A DNA stretch of 64,000 nt from Enoplosus armatus (GCF_043641665.1 NC_092196.1:2276869-2340868); one strand, 5' to 3'. Shown: positions 34,801 to 49,800, numbered from the stretch's first letter. Notes: a model not told the origin generated them from the letters alone. Made by a program: numbers and translations.

Positions 34801-37800
34801 TGTCAAGTCAAGTCTAGTCATGGCATCAAATTCATGACTCAAGTCAGATTCGAGCCCACGTCTCTGCAAAAAACTGTTATATCAAAAATAAATTTAGCCA
34901 TAGAAATGGGCCAATCAAGACTTGTAGTTATGAAGTCAAAAGGTATCTAAGCTCAACCACACTTTTCTGCTGTCACCTGTGCTTGTGTGCTCCTGCTGTG
35001 TGGAGGCCCTGGGAGGAGCGTGGAGCGGCGTCGGTGCTGAGCTGGGGCCGGGTCCCATGGTTGGGGCGCCAGACAGGGGAGCAGGCAGGGAGGCTTTCAG
35101 CGGGGGAGGGAGGAAAGCTTTCAGCGTAGCTGGTGGCTTCAGGGGGTTTTTAGAGCTGCTGGGGCTGCTGTCTGGGCTCTCCTCTGTTTTCACTGTTTTA
35201 CTCTTCACACAGGAGGAGGAGGAGGAGGAGGAGGAGGAGCTGCCCTGAGCAGCTGGACGCACCGCTGAGAGCCAACAGGAAGTCCACTGTTAGAGACTGT
35301 ATTGTAATACTTTTAATTCAGGCAGGGTAAAAAAAAAAAAAAAACACTCCAGTCTGAAATACTGCTGGAGTTGAACACACAAACCAAAAACAGATGCCAA
35401 AGAAGATTGTACATACAGTAGTTTACTCACAAGGTTTCAACCGATTGCTCTCAACATTCATTTGTCTTACTCACTGTTAGACTGAACTGTCTCAGGCATT
35501 CATAAAACTCATTATGGGGAGAATGTTGAAAAAATACAAACTCTCAAGATGGTAGGCCATGTATTTAGAGACTTTTAAGGTGAAAAAAACAAAAGTCCTT
35601 TGGGTTTAAAGTAGGAAATAACATGACTGATTTTAACAGAGAGAGGTGTCTTGCATCAAAGTCAAAACTTTAAACTTAAACATGGTGCAGGATTTATGTC
35701 TTATGTCAGTGCGCTCAATGCCTCTACTGGTGGCCAGAAAATATTGTCTTCAGGAACCAGTGAGACATGAAATTAGATCTGGGAAGTCCAGTTCGGATAA
35801 AAGATCCAGATGCCAAAACACTGCACAGGGGTTTATAATACTCAGGATTTTATAACTCAGTTATCAAGTTATCACAAGGGCAGCTTTCACGACGCTCTCG
35901 AGGTAAACAATATAAATACAGTGTTCATTTTACTAGTAAACTACCTGTAATGTTGCTTGCATGTGATTGGCCACCGCAGTATTGTTCTGGATGATGCTGT
36001 ACCGCATCAAAAGCTGAGCCAGGTTAAACTGTTTTTCCAGACAACACTGTGTTGGCACCCTGTCCACGTTGTATTACTGGACGGACGGCTGTGCTTTTTC
36101 ATGCAGGGCTACTGTCGGTCTGAACGCAGCCTTAGTCTGTAGTTACTTTCCATCCGCCTGGATCCACCTTAAAAAGGTGCCCTGTGGAATTATTGTTCTT
36201 CTGTTCCCTTTTGCCTAACAAACGTGTTGTATGCATTTCCTCCTTCATAAAACATGCAAAACCAGTTTCTCTTAAAAAGTCTGAAACCTTCGTTGAGAAC
36301 AAATTCTTCCTGCTTTTGTTGGCCCATTACGGTATTTCTTGGCTCACTACTACCACCACCTGTAGATCAGTGGAATAGTGTGACACCGTTGGCTGGATTG
36401 TGTAGGTGCATCCTAGTGCATGCGCACAAGAGCAGACCCCCTTTAAAACATCCAGAGTGCTACTGGTCAAAAACCCCCATGAGTAGCTAGAACCCACCCA
36501 CTGAGCAGTGCCAAACTTATGTCCAGGTTCTATGAGGTGACTATTCAGGGCCACAACATGTAGATTTATGGTTTTACAAAATACATTTGTTCCAATCAAA
36601 AGACCAAAAACCAACAGGCCAAACAATTTCAAAGGACAGCATCTGAGCTTCTGTAACCCCTGCTGACTGACCTCTACCTGTCTCTGTGCGGGAACCTCTC
36701 CGGGGGGCGTGGTCAGGCGCCTCCTCCAGGGTCATGGAGCGAATCACAGTCTCACAAACAAACTGAGTCCCGCTGATGTCATCCTCCCCTTCCTCCTGAG
36801 CCGGGACCCCGCCCCCTTCTGCTCCAGATCCCGGCCCATGAGGGACATCTGAGGATCAGTAACACGTAGACAAGTGTTATGATGTACAGACCGGGGGACT
36901 TCATTCATCAGCCGTGTGTGTGTGCTCACTTCCACATGTAGAACCAGATTCATCAGTTTCTGATGAACAAGGAAATAAAGCATGTTTCTGTATTGAGGAC
37001 AGTCAACCAATGTTTTGTGCTCGACTATGGAGATATCCTTTATTTTCATGCTGCTCGCGCTACCTTAAAACTTGATGCAGTTTATGAGCTCTTCATACTG
37101 TGTCTTTATTTATTTATTTTTGTTTGGTTGGATTCATTCATTACTGTAGCAACCATGGGTCCTCTGATATGAAATGTTGATATAGAGAAGGTTTGACATT
37201 ATACAGTATATTTATAGGGTAGCGACAGGTGTAGCAACATTTATTTTTAAAGATATGTTTTGGGCATTTTTGCCTCTTATTATATAGTGACAGCTGAAGA
37301 TGGAATGAAAGAGGGGATGACATGCAGCAAAGGGCGCGGGTTGGAATTGAAACCAGGTGAGCTACCAGGGCACCCCGTGTAGCATCATTTCACCCAAACC
37401 TTTGATTTTCACACATAAAATTACACTGTGTCTGTCCATAATGTCTGTTGCCCCGCTGCATGCTGGGAAGCTTTCCTGCATGCCTGCTTCCTGGACGCTA
37501 CAGTCTGTGATGCTCTTTCACAACAACCAGCTCTACATAAAGGCTGCTGCGACTTCAAAAAGGAAGTGTTGACTATATATGGCAATCTGTATGTAAATCT
37601 GTATGTCTGTTTGTGCATGAGCAGGTGAGATGTATCATTGTTCTTTGTGTGAAGGTGTGAGTACGTATGTTTCATAAATAACAACCTTCACGTTCATACG
37701 GACAGGTCCTACGCTAACATGTAGAGGCTTCATGAAGGCCTCACATCACTAAGTTCACTTGATCCTGCTCCATTCTGGATTGTCTTTCATTCACCAACCT

Positions 37801-40800
37801 ATCAATGAAAACTCCATCAAAAGCCATAAAATAAAATTAAAAAGTACGAATAGGAAACTCCATTACCCATGATGCTATTGATGACTTCAGTCTCTTCCTG
37901 GATGAGACCCAAAGAGGGACTGCTCTTGTCCTGCAGGTGGCCGTCTTGAGGCAGTGGGGACATGCATGGAGTCATGTCTGGACGGAGAAAAGACGACAGA
38001 GACGAGACATTTACTGAACTCAAGTCTGTTTATCAGTAAGGTCCCAACAGTTACCAACACGTTACACTGATCCAGGTTTGTTGATTTGTGATTACAATGG
38101 GAGCAACTACCAAAAAAACCAAAACAGGCACAACTGTTGTACCGTCCCACACCAAACAGCTGTATCAGCTCTCATGGTCCTGAACCAACCACCAACAAAC
38201 TGTAAACCACCAGATCTCTTCTTACCGGCAGGGGTGTTGTTTGGGACGCTCTCCAACTCTTGAACGATGTTGATGTCCAACAGCTCAAAAGACAGGAGAT
38301 CCTGAGAGATCAGCAACAACAGATCAACAGCAAATTAAAGATTCCTTTCAACGGCATTGTGGTAAATGTAGGAGGAAGTGTTTGTGGAGTTTTACCCACA
38401 CAGGAATTACAAGTCAGGAGAATTTATTTGGGTTGGACCAGAAAAAGTACCCCTTTAAGTATTATTAAGTAAGTATTTATTAAGGAAAAATGCCAAACAT
38501 TCTCCAATGTGATGATTTGCTGCTGCTGCTGCTGCTGCTGGGTTTCATTTAATTGCAAAACTGAACATCTTTGGGTTTTGGACTGTTGGTTAGACAAAAC
38601 AAGACATCTGAAGACGTCCCCCTTTGCGATGGGCTTTTTTCACCATGTCTGACATTTTATAGACACGCATGATTGCACAATTTCTCGTAATAAGAAACAG
38701 ATGCAAGATGAGTCTCCGAAAATACTAAACATACACAAAAGAGGGGGATTTTTAGATTAAAAAACAAAACAAACGAAAAAAACAACTCCCAGTGTCCAAA
38801 CTTAGCTTACCACTGATACTGAATTTACATATTTCAGTTATTATTACAGCTGTAACTACTATTATTAGTCATATTTCCATTATTATTACAGTTGTTATGG
38901 CTATTACTGATGGCTATTACATCTCTGCCTGTCTGTCTGTCTGTCTGTGTCAGTGTCTCTATGTGTCTTTCTCTCTATGTGTGTGTGTGTCTCTCTCTCT
39001 CTGTCTCTCAATCCAATCCGTCAAAGCAGATGACCACCCAGTCATCTCAAGCAGAAGTCCTGGTTCTGCTTGAGGTTTCTGCCTCTTTAAAGGACATTTT
39101 CCTTACCACTGTCGCCAAAGTGCTTGCTCATGGTGGGAACTGTTGGGTCTCTGTAATAACATTATAAAGAGTCGGTCTAGACCTGCTCTCTATGTAAAAT
39201 GTCATGAGATGACCTTTTGGTGTGATTTGGCGTTATATAAATAAAATTGAACTGAATTGGATTTGCCACTATGCATGTGCTCCACAACAAACACATTTGA
39301 ATGAATCTCCATATAGTTGTTCTAACAGTAGATGTGGACATGTATTTTTTTTTTTACATGTTTAACAAAGTTTAATGAAAGGGCTGACGTTACATTATAA
39401 TAAATCATGAACTTTTACCAATTAACATTAGCGGAGGAGCTACACTACAGCAGGTCAGTTTTGTGTGCGAAAAAAAAAAGACAGAGCCACACACAGGTGA
39501 AGTGTTTTGGTGGAGAAAAAAAAGCAGGTCATGTTCTACCTGCCGTGTTTACTGGAGCGTTGCCATTATACGCCACTTTGTCCTTCTACTCTACATCTCA
39601 GATTATAAATACAAAATAAAATCAACAAGTAAAGGAATACAGATGAATCTACCCAGCTGGCTGCAACATTACAGTGACCCTTACACATGAATGCATCAAT
39701 AATTATAATCCAATAGTATAATTGAGATTAATCTGAAATCGGCCATTGTGCATAATGAGTACTTTTACTTTTGGTACTTTAAGTACATTTTGCTGATAAT
39801 ACGTCTGCACAGTGTAGAATTTAGAATGCAGTACTTTTACTTGTAACAGAGTATTTCTACATTTTACTTCTTAGTACTTCTTCCACCACTCTGTGTGTTT
39901 ACATATTAGACACAAACGTGATTGTGCGTCTGTGATTACGAGGTTGATGAATTGTAATTATGCAATTTCATAAACCTACTAAACAATACATTTCATGAGC
40001 ACAGGCCTAAAATGCATGTTGGTGCATAATCCATAAAATGACCTGTTGTTACAGCCTCACATGGGTTTATACATACCTTAATCCTAATCTTTATCCTTAT
40101 TATCTTTTACAATTTGGAAATAAAGAGCGCTGCTATCTGATCGGTACATGGTACTGGCTAATACCAGTTTAGGTACCACAATCAGTATAGGGGGAGAAAA
40201 AGTTGGATCTGTGCCTCCCTAGAAATAAACCTTTGTTGCAGCCCTGGTCCACTGTGTGCAGCAGTGTAATGGTTGCAGATTATTACCTGTGCCGTGAGCA
40301 GGTCAACAGAGGGGATGTAGTACTCTTCTTGGTCCACTGACATTAATGGCTGCTCCCTAGATGCTGCACAGGCTTTTGCATCCTTTGACACTGGGTTCTT
40401 ACCCTGCAGTCAAAGTCAAATCATCTCATGTGTAGGTTATGTATTCACACATTTATTCACATCCAGGCATTCATTTCATTTTTGATGATGACAAAGCAGG
40501 ATTCCTAATTTCACTCAGCCATTCATTGTACCTGCGGTGTGACACAGGGTGACACCAGTATCCCGTCAGCCATCATGGGTGCTGGGGCCAGAGGATCGAC
40601 CACAATGCTGCACCAGACCCTGGGTCCAAACTGCTCTCCAACGTGGGCCAGACGCCAGTGGGAGGTGTAGGAGCCCTCCACAGCGGGAGCACACAGCGCT
40701 ACACTCACTATACCAACCTGGACACACAAAAAGAATTCAAGAAAGTAGTAACTGACTGTACAATACAGTGCCAATGACAGAGCAGTGTGACCCATGTGAT

Positions 40801-43800
40801 TCAGTGCTACGAAGAGGAAGCAAGAGGGATGAGCTAGCTGACAAGTTTAGGGTTCTTTTCCAAAGATAAGTGAAAGTGAGAAAAATTCCCTCATGTTGCC
40901 ATCTCACCTGTCCCGGCTGCAGGAAGGGAACAGACACCTCTCTCCAACGGTCCCCAGATCCCACGGCCAGGTTTCCCCACATGAACTTCAGCTGCAGGAA
41001 GCAAACAAGGCAAGGTATGAGTATATTTAACTACAGTATACAGTATTTACTCTTACACACAATCACAACCTTACGGAAGTCCTGACAGCTCGTTTACATG
41101 TCACGAAATGTCATCATTTCACTCTGAAACAAAAGTGTCTGAGGCATTAAGTGGAGTTAGGTGATCACCGAAGTCAGTAGGATTCATTGTCTGGGAACCA
41201 CGAATGTCTGCACAAAACGTACGGCAATCCTTTTAATAGTTGTTTCACACATTTCACTGCAAACTCAAAATGTCAAGCTCCCCACTGTCAGGTCAAAATG
41301 TCCTTGTATACCCCAAAGGTTTTAAAATCTAATTGGCAGACTTCCTAGATATCAGCCATGTCCATTCATGGTCCCCAGATGATGAACCCTATCCATTTTG
41401 GAACTGGCACACTCAGGTCAAAATGTAAACTCTGGGCACAAGATATCTCCTAATCCATCTGGCACATTTGCTGAACACACTAGCGCTCCCAAGAGGATAA
41501 TCCCTTTTTATTTAATTGGCACCAGGAGAAAAAGAGTAGACTGGACAACAGTAGAGTTCTTACCTTAGTATCCGCACTCCAGCTGATTGTTCCAGTGTTC
41601 CTCATCTTCCAGTACTTGATAAACTTGGTCCCGGGACGCAGTCGGGTTCCATCAGGAAGGTTTTCATCCAGAAATGCAGCCGTCATGGCTGGAACCACCA
41701 GGGGACAGGGACGTTTTGGACGCCTGGGCAAGAAATAAAGTCCTTTTGTCCTGCATCATGCACCTGGCATAACCTACTACAACTTTTAGTTAATAATCTT
41801 CTTCATTTATTGAGACTTTTGCACTAGTGTGTACACCAACCTAGTTTGGACAATGTTTTTTTTTTTGTTTTTTTTTTTGGTAACCTACTCAGGACTGTTG
41901 TGCTGGGTGGCTCGAGGCTGTAGAAGGACGGGGGAGGAGCTGCCATCTCTGTGGGAGGAGCTCCACTGTATACCCCGCCTCTCCATCCTCAGCTGTTTCC
42001 GAATCTCTTTGACCTCGGCCTTCAGCAGGCGCTTTTCTGCTTTCAGCCGCTGTTTCTCCGCCTTCCGGAAACTGCGGTCACCACGCCTGTAGAACCTGAA
42101 AGGGAGCAAAAATGGGAAGCAGAGGATAACATGGTGAGGTGACTCAGGGCAGCATGGTGGTGCAGTGGTTACCACTGTTCCATGGGAGGTAGAGCAGGGT
42201 AGAGCGGGCTGGGGTTTCGATCCCTGGCTCCCCCCATATTATTGCTAATAATACTTACAAACCTGGCATGGTGGCGCAGTGGTTAGCATTGTCGCACGGG
42301 AGGTGAAGCTGGTTAGAGCGGGTTGGGGGTTCGATCCCCGGCTGCCCCCGTCATGTCGAAGTGTCCTTGAGCAAGACACTGAACCCTAAGTTGCTCTCGA
42401 TGGAGACCAGCACCTTGCATGGCAGCTCGGTCGCCATCGGTGTGTGAATGTGTGAGTGAATGGGTGAATGAGACTTAGCTGTAAAGCGCTTTGGGAACCG
42501 TGAAGGTTGAAAAGCGCTATATAAGTGAGATCATTTACCATTTACTTAAGTGACTTGTAGTGTACTTTTTTGTTAACTTACATAGTATTTTTAAATGACA
42601 GTAATTTTTCAACCCCAGTCTTATTGCTTATGTGTTAAAGGTCTGAATTGACTATAGTAATGATACATATTAAAATCTGTGGTCTCTCCCCCTTCGTCTC
42701 AAAACCAAAATCATTGAAGTGCTGTTACAAAGTAAGCTGCCTGATTTTTGTTATATATTATAGTAAACTATCTAAAAATATAGAAAATATTGAATATTAA
42801 AAAAAAATGAACATAAGTAAAGTAATTTGAACAGAATGGTGGTGTGGTACCTGCTGTGGTCCGGGGCCGGTGAGCCGTGCTCCGGGATGGACAGAGGAGT
42901 CCGGGCTCTGACCAGGTTGTGACTGGGATCGTGAGAGAAACTGCAGGGCTCGCACAGAGTACAGGAGGTGCACACACTGACCAGAGACAGAGGGAGAAAG
43001 AGAGGGTGGAGGGACAGGGAGAGGTAGAAAATTAAAGTGAGAGAGAGAGAATGAGAGGAAGGGTAATTCCAGCTGAGGGACTGACATCATGACTAAGAAG
43101 TTTCAAAATCTACTGAGAGGCTGCAAATATTCAAGAACCCTTCAGAGGCCACCACACTGTTCACTGAGGCCGCTTGTTACTGTGCAATTCGGCGTGTTTC
43201 TATGAGGCCGAGACCCATGGAGAGACAGCAGGGCGGACTGGAAACTGTTCAGATAAACACAATCTGACTCCCACTTTCAAGTTTCATATCCGGGAAAGAA
43301 AACAATTCTGTGTCGTGTCTCTACACCTCCTCCTCTCCCTTCTCTTCGTTCACTCAAAAAAGTAGATTTGAGTTTCAAAATGTACCTGTCAGGCTTACAA
43401 CTTTGCACAGAATAAAACATCACGAAGACTGGGAATACTGGAAACACTGGAAACAATGACAACATGCAGAACACCATGCAAGTATTACCCATATGCAAGT
43501 GATACCTTTGAGCTGCTGGAAGGCTTTTACCGTGAAACTTCAATACGTGCCTTTCATCCGCCTGTGTTTTATGTACATTTATGGAAATGCCAGAAATTCG
43601 AAGAAAGTTTGTACTCTTAGCTGAGGTGGAAAGGTTTGTGTTTTCAACAAAAACAACATACAACCAAGTCCAGTGGAAACAGACCGATAAATGACGATGT
43701 ACATGGAGCATGTGAAATGTCGGTGAAGCTTCTACTGAAGAAAGCATCAGATCCGTGTGGAGCGAAGAGGACACTCTAACTTTCCTTTTTTCCTCCATGG

Positions 43801-46800
43801 GCCAGTCCCAACAGGCGCTGCACTAGCAGGCCCATGGCTTCAAGACTTTGCTACAATGTAACTTTTCCGGACTCTTCATCTGTTCTTGAATGTACTGCAG
43901 CGAGCGACAGAGAGCGAGCTGTACCCAGCATGCCGTTTGGCGGTGTAACAGTTAATAGGGGTCCCCCCCTCTCAATACACTACACAGTGTGTGCTTCTGG
44001 CGGTAGTTACGCACTTCTAATATATATGTCCCATAGATCTCAAGAGCTCGCACTCGGCACTGCACTTCCTTGGGTCCTCAGCATTACACCCGCCAAGTAG
44101 TTTTCAGGCGTACATTAATTCACATTTTCTTTTGACTATTTTCTGGAGAATTGGTTACAATATGTGCTGAGTTTGGATGGAAACTTGACTACTGACAGCG
44201 GTCAAAAAAATGTCAAAGTAAAGCAGAGGAAATAATTAGTGAATGAAAAGTTCTGCCCTCAGGTTCTCTTCTATAAGAAATTTTGTAATAGAAGAGAACC
44301 TGAGAGCAGCAAAGTGGGAAGCATGTGTGACTCTGTTGTTGTACTGAACTAAACTACTAATCCAAAGTGACTTGCAATTAGCCAGCTCGCTGTCGACATC
44401 GCATACCTGCACTGGTATCCTCCTCCGGTGGTCTGCCCCCTGCAGGAGGAGCAGGGAGGAGTGGAGGAGGATGGAGCTCCAGGCAGAGTGGAGGAGGAAA
44501 CCTCAGGGACCTGCTGGGCCTCCGCTCCTACTACTGCTTCCCCTCTACCTCCCCCTCCTCCTCCTGCTCCTCCTCCCAGGGGCTTGTGGATGCAGCACTG
44601 TCCAGAGAACTCCCGGCAAATCTTCTCCACTGCCTCTCGAACCACCTGGTCCTTAAACTGGAGAAACATAGGGGAGGGAAGATGGCAGGAGAGTGCTCAC
44701 TAATTTAGTATTTTTGTGCTTCTGTTACATCTGTTCAGTGTTCACTCATCAGTCCATGTCTCAGTCACTTCCTGCAGCAGAAAACCTGACGCCTCTATCA
44801 GGTTGTTCGTACCTTCTCCATGTAAGAGGTGAACCAGGCTGGAGGAGTCTTGTCTTCTTCTTTGGTCCCCTTCACATCTTTCATGACCACCTGATCAACA
44901 GAATTAGGGAACATTCATGAAGTAAAAACCTGCAAACATCTTTATTACATCAGTGTCAATGCACATGACCATACAGGTTTCATTATAATTTCACCAGCAA
45001 ACACCTTATATTATATTGTCCACGCCAAGAGAAAGAACATTGCCGCTGAAGCCACTTTGGGTAGACCATCATCATCTTTCAAATTATTCTGATGGTATGT
45101 GACCATGGTAACCTATGCTGCACTCCTAACCTGTTACACAGCAGGGGAAGTTCATCAGAGAGATGACGGACCCCTGGAGGAAGAAGGCAGGGGAGTAAAT
45201 CTGTGTTTTCACTTTGGCTTCATTTTGTTGCTGCTTTGGTGATGCAGTTACAAAAATTAAAAGGGACACTCCAGTATCAGATGAAAACAGCCTGACCACT
45301 GACCAATCAGCTTGCTGGAAAAAGTGAGTCACCATTGTGGTTAGTTTCTGTTATTCCTGACAGGAATTAAGCATGAATTTCTTTACTTAGAATTGTTCCT
45401 GCTCTATGTATTCCTCCCTGTTCTACTCTAGTTGTGTAATATTGTAAATATTTTACCTTGCTGAATATTACTTTCTATGATTCCCTTCTGGTTGGACCTT
45501 CTCATGTCCAATATTTCGCTCCTGATCTGTTGATGTTGCATATGATTGGCTTGTAATTCAGAACTCAGGGGCCTGAAGTGGAGTAGCTCAAACAGAGGAA
45601 GATGAAGATGAACTCACTTCATCACACACTACATGTTCTGCATCCATCTGCTTGTGTACACAGGTTTATTTACATAAAGAACTCTGTCCCAGAACTGCTA
45701 TGTATAGTATCATCCCCACGTAGCCTAAATGTAGGGCTACTTTTGTGAAAAAGAAAACTAGGGACCATATTTATCACTTCACATTTTTAGTCCTTGTTTC
45801 AGGAGTAAAATCATTTTAGCAACTTTCTCCACTCCTGGATTAACACTCTTCCACAAACAGTAATCAGTACCTTCAAATTATCCATTTCTGCCGCATGCAG
45901 AAACTTTTGCTGTCTGATGTCAGGATAACACAACATTGGGCCTCACGTAGAACCACTGGTACGAACTGATTTGTTCCTGTGTGGTGACGCACAAGTGATT
46001 CAACAGACCTTGTCGTATTCAATTTTCTGTCATTCAGAATGTCTCGAGTACGAACGACATTCACAAGTGGTCCAGATTGTTTGAGTAAGGAATCACATTC
46101 ACATATTTTGGCACAACAATTTATTCATACACTTATATCCTGAGACAGCAGCTGCCTAAGGGTCTTTACACAGGTCTCTGTCCAGGACCATCCTCCATCA
46201 TGACACCTGACATGTTACCTACTGTATAGACTAATATTCTCTCTTTCTCTCATGTATATGCATGAAGGTCCCCACATCCCCTTGACCACCTCCTCCTGGT
46301 CATGGACTGCTTTGGTTTTTCATTTCTTTTTAAGTATCTAGGTTCATGTCAGACCATTCCCTCTTCATTTCTGTCACAGTACAGGGCTGCTCTGATTACA
46401 CGTCGTTGAAAGCTGTACTATTAATATTTTATATTTGTTTCGGGTCCTCTAATATGACTTTGTGGAACAGGTTTTCAACTCCCCTGAATTCTACATATCT
46501 CAGTTAAAGATCACAATACAACACAAGTCAGCGGGACAGCAGCAGTAGCTCAGCCCGTATGGACTTGGCTTGGGAATCGGAGGAATACGGAGTGTGGACT
46601 GGTAGCTGGAGAGGTGCCAGTTCACCTTCATGATTGATAAATGGACAAACAAATGGTCAGTGCCCAATATGAACAGCTGTGTGTTGGGGTCTTACCATGC
46701 CCTGTTCTGGCACCGCAGCCTGGACTTTGCGGCTGACCACCTGGGCCAGAGTCGGGCAGTGCTGAGGGGGTCTGAAGCCCCTCTTGGGCTCTGTTCCGCT

Positions 46801-49800
46801 GGCCTTGGTGGTGGGGACCCTTGCCGACTGGCCCCGAGTCTCGTACACGTTCATGTGCAGTCGGTTCCCCTGCCTCGCTGCACTCTGGGAAACAAATAAA
46901 CGGATTAGTCTCATCCGCTGCCATTTCTGGATCAATTCTGGATCAGTTTCTCAACTAAGCTGTGTCTTTCTGTTGACAACAACAAAAATATTGCTTTGCT
47001 AGACAGGAGACACCAGCCTCTTCCAGGACAACTCCCAAGGGATCGCAGCATTTAGCACCTTTGGACCCTGGACAGCAAACTACAAGAAAATTGTAATCTT
47101 TCAGAAACAAAGGTGAAACTTAGTTAACCAATGGCCATACTACATTAACCCATCATATTAAATCAATCCAGGAGATTCCCATTACTATTTAAGTATACTG
47201 AATGTACATAGAGTGAGGGTTAACGTTGGGCTTAGGGTTAAGCTGTGGTAATGAGCTGTGTTAGATTGAACGATAGAGATAGAAGTGGCCGAAAAACAAG
47301 TTTCGTCTGCAGGGTGGCTGGGCTCCCCCTTAGTCATACAGTGAGGAGCTTGGACATCCAGAAGGAGCTTATAGGACTCATAGAAGGAGGAGTAGAACCT
47401 CTGCTCCTTCATGCTGACAGGAGCCATTGAAGTGGTTTCTGGAATGTAATTAGGATCCCCCCTGAATACCTCCCTGTGGAGTTCTTCCGGGTTTGTGCAA
47501 CTGGGAAGAGACCCAGCATGTATAGTATAATCCAGCAATATTGTATAATATATTTTGGCATAGCTTGTTCTGCCATGTTAGAGGTATTAAACTGTATAAC
47601 CCATCTGGGCTGGGAATGCCCTGGATGCCCCAGGAAGAGCTGGAGGAGGAGGGTGCAACTTGGCTTTAGAATTCTGCAGAGGCCAAAAACCAAAGCTGAA
47701 CCCAGAAGCTACCCGCGTCTTTAAAACCTGATCCGACTGAACCCTCCAGGCACTTCCAAATTTGAGACTCAAACCTGACTCGGGATCCAAAGTTTTATGA
47801 ACACGAGCAAGCTTTATTTCATCCACTAGACCGACCATTAGTTCACCAAGCTACTGCAGTGCGTTGGCTACACTCTACTTGCGACACATTAAAAGCGTGG
47901 ATGCAAACTATTCCAGTCCAGTCAGATAGAAACGTCCTGAAAGACTTCTTCAGTTACATTTGAAAATAACCAAACCCGACCCAAGCCCTATGCTTTGTTG
48001 GGACCCGTCAAGTTTGTGTCAGGTAGCAGGACTCCACTTTGCTATGGCTGTTTCCACACAGATTCGAACCCACATAAGTGGCAGAAAATGGATGGATGAA
48101 CCGTTTCACCTCTCCAAAAGATGTTAGCACTTGCATTACGTCATTATACCACCACCACGGTTATATTTTAAACAGGCGATGGGAGCAGAGCTCAAATGTA
48201 CCGCGAGTACTTTCCCATAAGTACAGAGTGAAGAGTAACTGAACTTCAAATCAGCTTACCTTTAATGCCTCCTCATACTCCACTGGAATAAAATCAGAAA
48301 CATTCATTATTAAAAATGACATTAATATGCAACTCATTGTAAATCTCATAGATTTTGTTTAGCATACCGTGTTTCATGACTGTTCATGTTGCCTTACCTT
48401 GGCTGTTAATGGACACCTGGAAGAAGAAAGAGGAAGATTCTTTATAGAAATCTGTGAATTTTCACTGTGTGGTGTCACTTTGTCATTGGGTTGAGTTTGG
48501 GAATTAAAAAGGGGCAGTCCACCAATGTTATGAATATGAAGCTCAGTTTACTCATCATGGGGAGTAATACCTGTAATGTCTTCTGGCTCTGAAGGAGCTT
48601 GGTCAAGTCTGAGAAAATAAGCCTAATGATGTCACTGAGATGACATCAAGGTAATAGCAGCCTGGATCGGTAGACTAAGTATTTAACAAAACGGAGGGTG
48701 TGGAGTTTGAAACATTTAACAGGCAGGGAGGGTTTAAAGAAAGACACTTCTGGGTTGCATTAGGGGAAATGTAGGATCCAGCTTTTTGTGCACGGTTATC
48801 TTGGCCTCTGTCGCACCAATTCTGACAATTCTTCTTTAAATCTGTGTCTTGCCAGTCGCCCCAACTTTATGGATGTGCAATACTAAATCATTAGAATACC
48901 CCTTCAAAATTACAGCAAAGCAAGTACTGTAAATTAGGACAGGGCAATTAATAAAAAAAAAAGTAACCAAAACCATCATGGGCGGCATGGTGGCGCAGTG
49001 GTTAGCACTGTCGCACGGGAGGTAAAGCTGGTTAGAGCGGGTTGGCTGCCCCCGTCATGTCGAAGTGTCCTTGAACAAGACACTGAACCCTAAGTTGCTC
49101 CCGATGGAGACCAGCACCTTGCATGGCAGCTCAGTCGCCATCGGTGTGTGAATGTGTGAGTGAATGGGTGAATGAGACTTAGCTGTAAAGCGCTTTGGGA
49201 ACCGTGAAGGTTGAAAGGCGCTATATAAGTGAGATCATTTACCATTTACCATTCATCATTATGACTCTCTAACCGCCCTCATTTTTAGTCATATCGACAT
49301 GTACGATAAATGAATTCCTTCATGCAGACTGCCACCTGTAAAATGCTACAGCTCCTCAAGGACCAAGCAGAGTTCCTGAGTTTAGTTAACCAGCAGCTGG
49401 GTACAGTGAAGCAGGTCGTTTCAGACACAGCACTCTATTACAAAAGCGTTTGTTTAAAAAATGTCACTCTATACCCTCAAACAAATGTTATTCAGATCTA
49501 TTTGTAATATTTGGCAGTCACAACGTATGTGCAATACAGCATATTTTACTTGAAGTGTTGAACTACTGAATATGTTCAATAAATATTCCCCAGTCAGCGC
49601 TCCACTGTGATGACAGATATACATATGAATCATTATCAGGGTAAATGTGACAATAAATCCAGATGTTGATTCTAGGCGATTCTGTCTGGGCCTTACCGTA
49701 AAGCCCCCCATCCCCCCCAAAAAAACCCAGCAAATATGAGTAACAACAGAGTCTCTCACCTCCTCGTTTTCCTCATCGAAATAGGTCAGCTGAAGACTGC

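Larger units (their letters stand above)
37867..40403 (-). other. nbr1: nbr1 exons 13-15: highly conserved linker
   Basis: [32 protein letters not shown] and [12 protein letters not shown] are nearly identical to human NBR1, whereas flanking linkers diverge. Such constraint in a disordered region suggests a docking site; a second LIR has been discussed for this part of NBR1. Introns between these exons hold repeats listed separately. Confidence 0.9.

Noticed and set aside
36220..36650. Short frames in nbr1 intron 16
   Set aside because: No splice-compatible, family-matching exon could be built from them.
42265..42360. Possible tRNA gene (A and B boxes present)
   Set aside because: The segment does not fold as a complete cloverleaf by eye and is repeated with a common tail at several sites, so it is a SINE head.
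43277..43798. 173-codon minus-strand open frame
   Set aside because: It lies wholly within an nbr1 intron, has no recognisable domain, and the flanking splice sites do not join it to nbr1 exons in phase.
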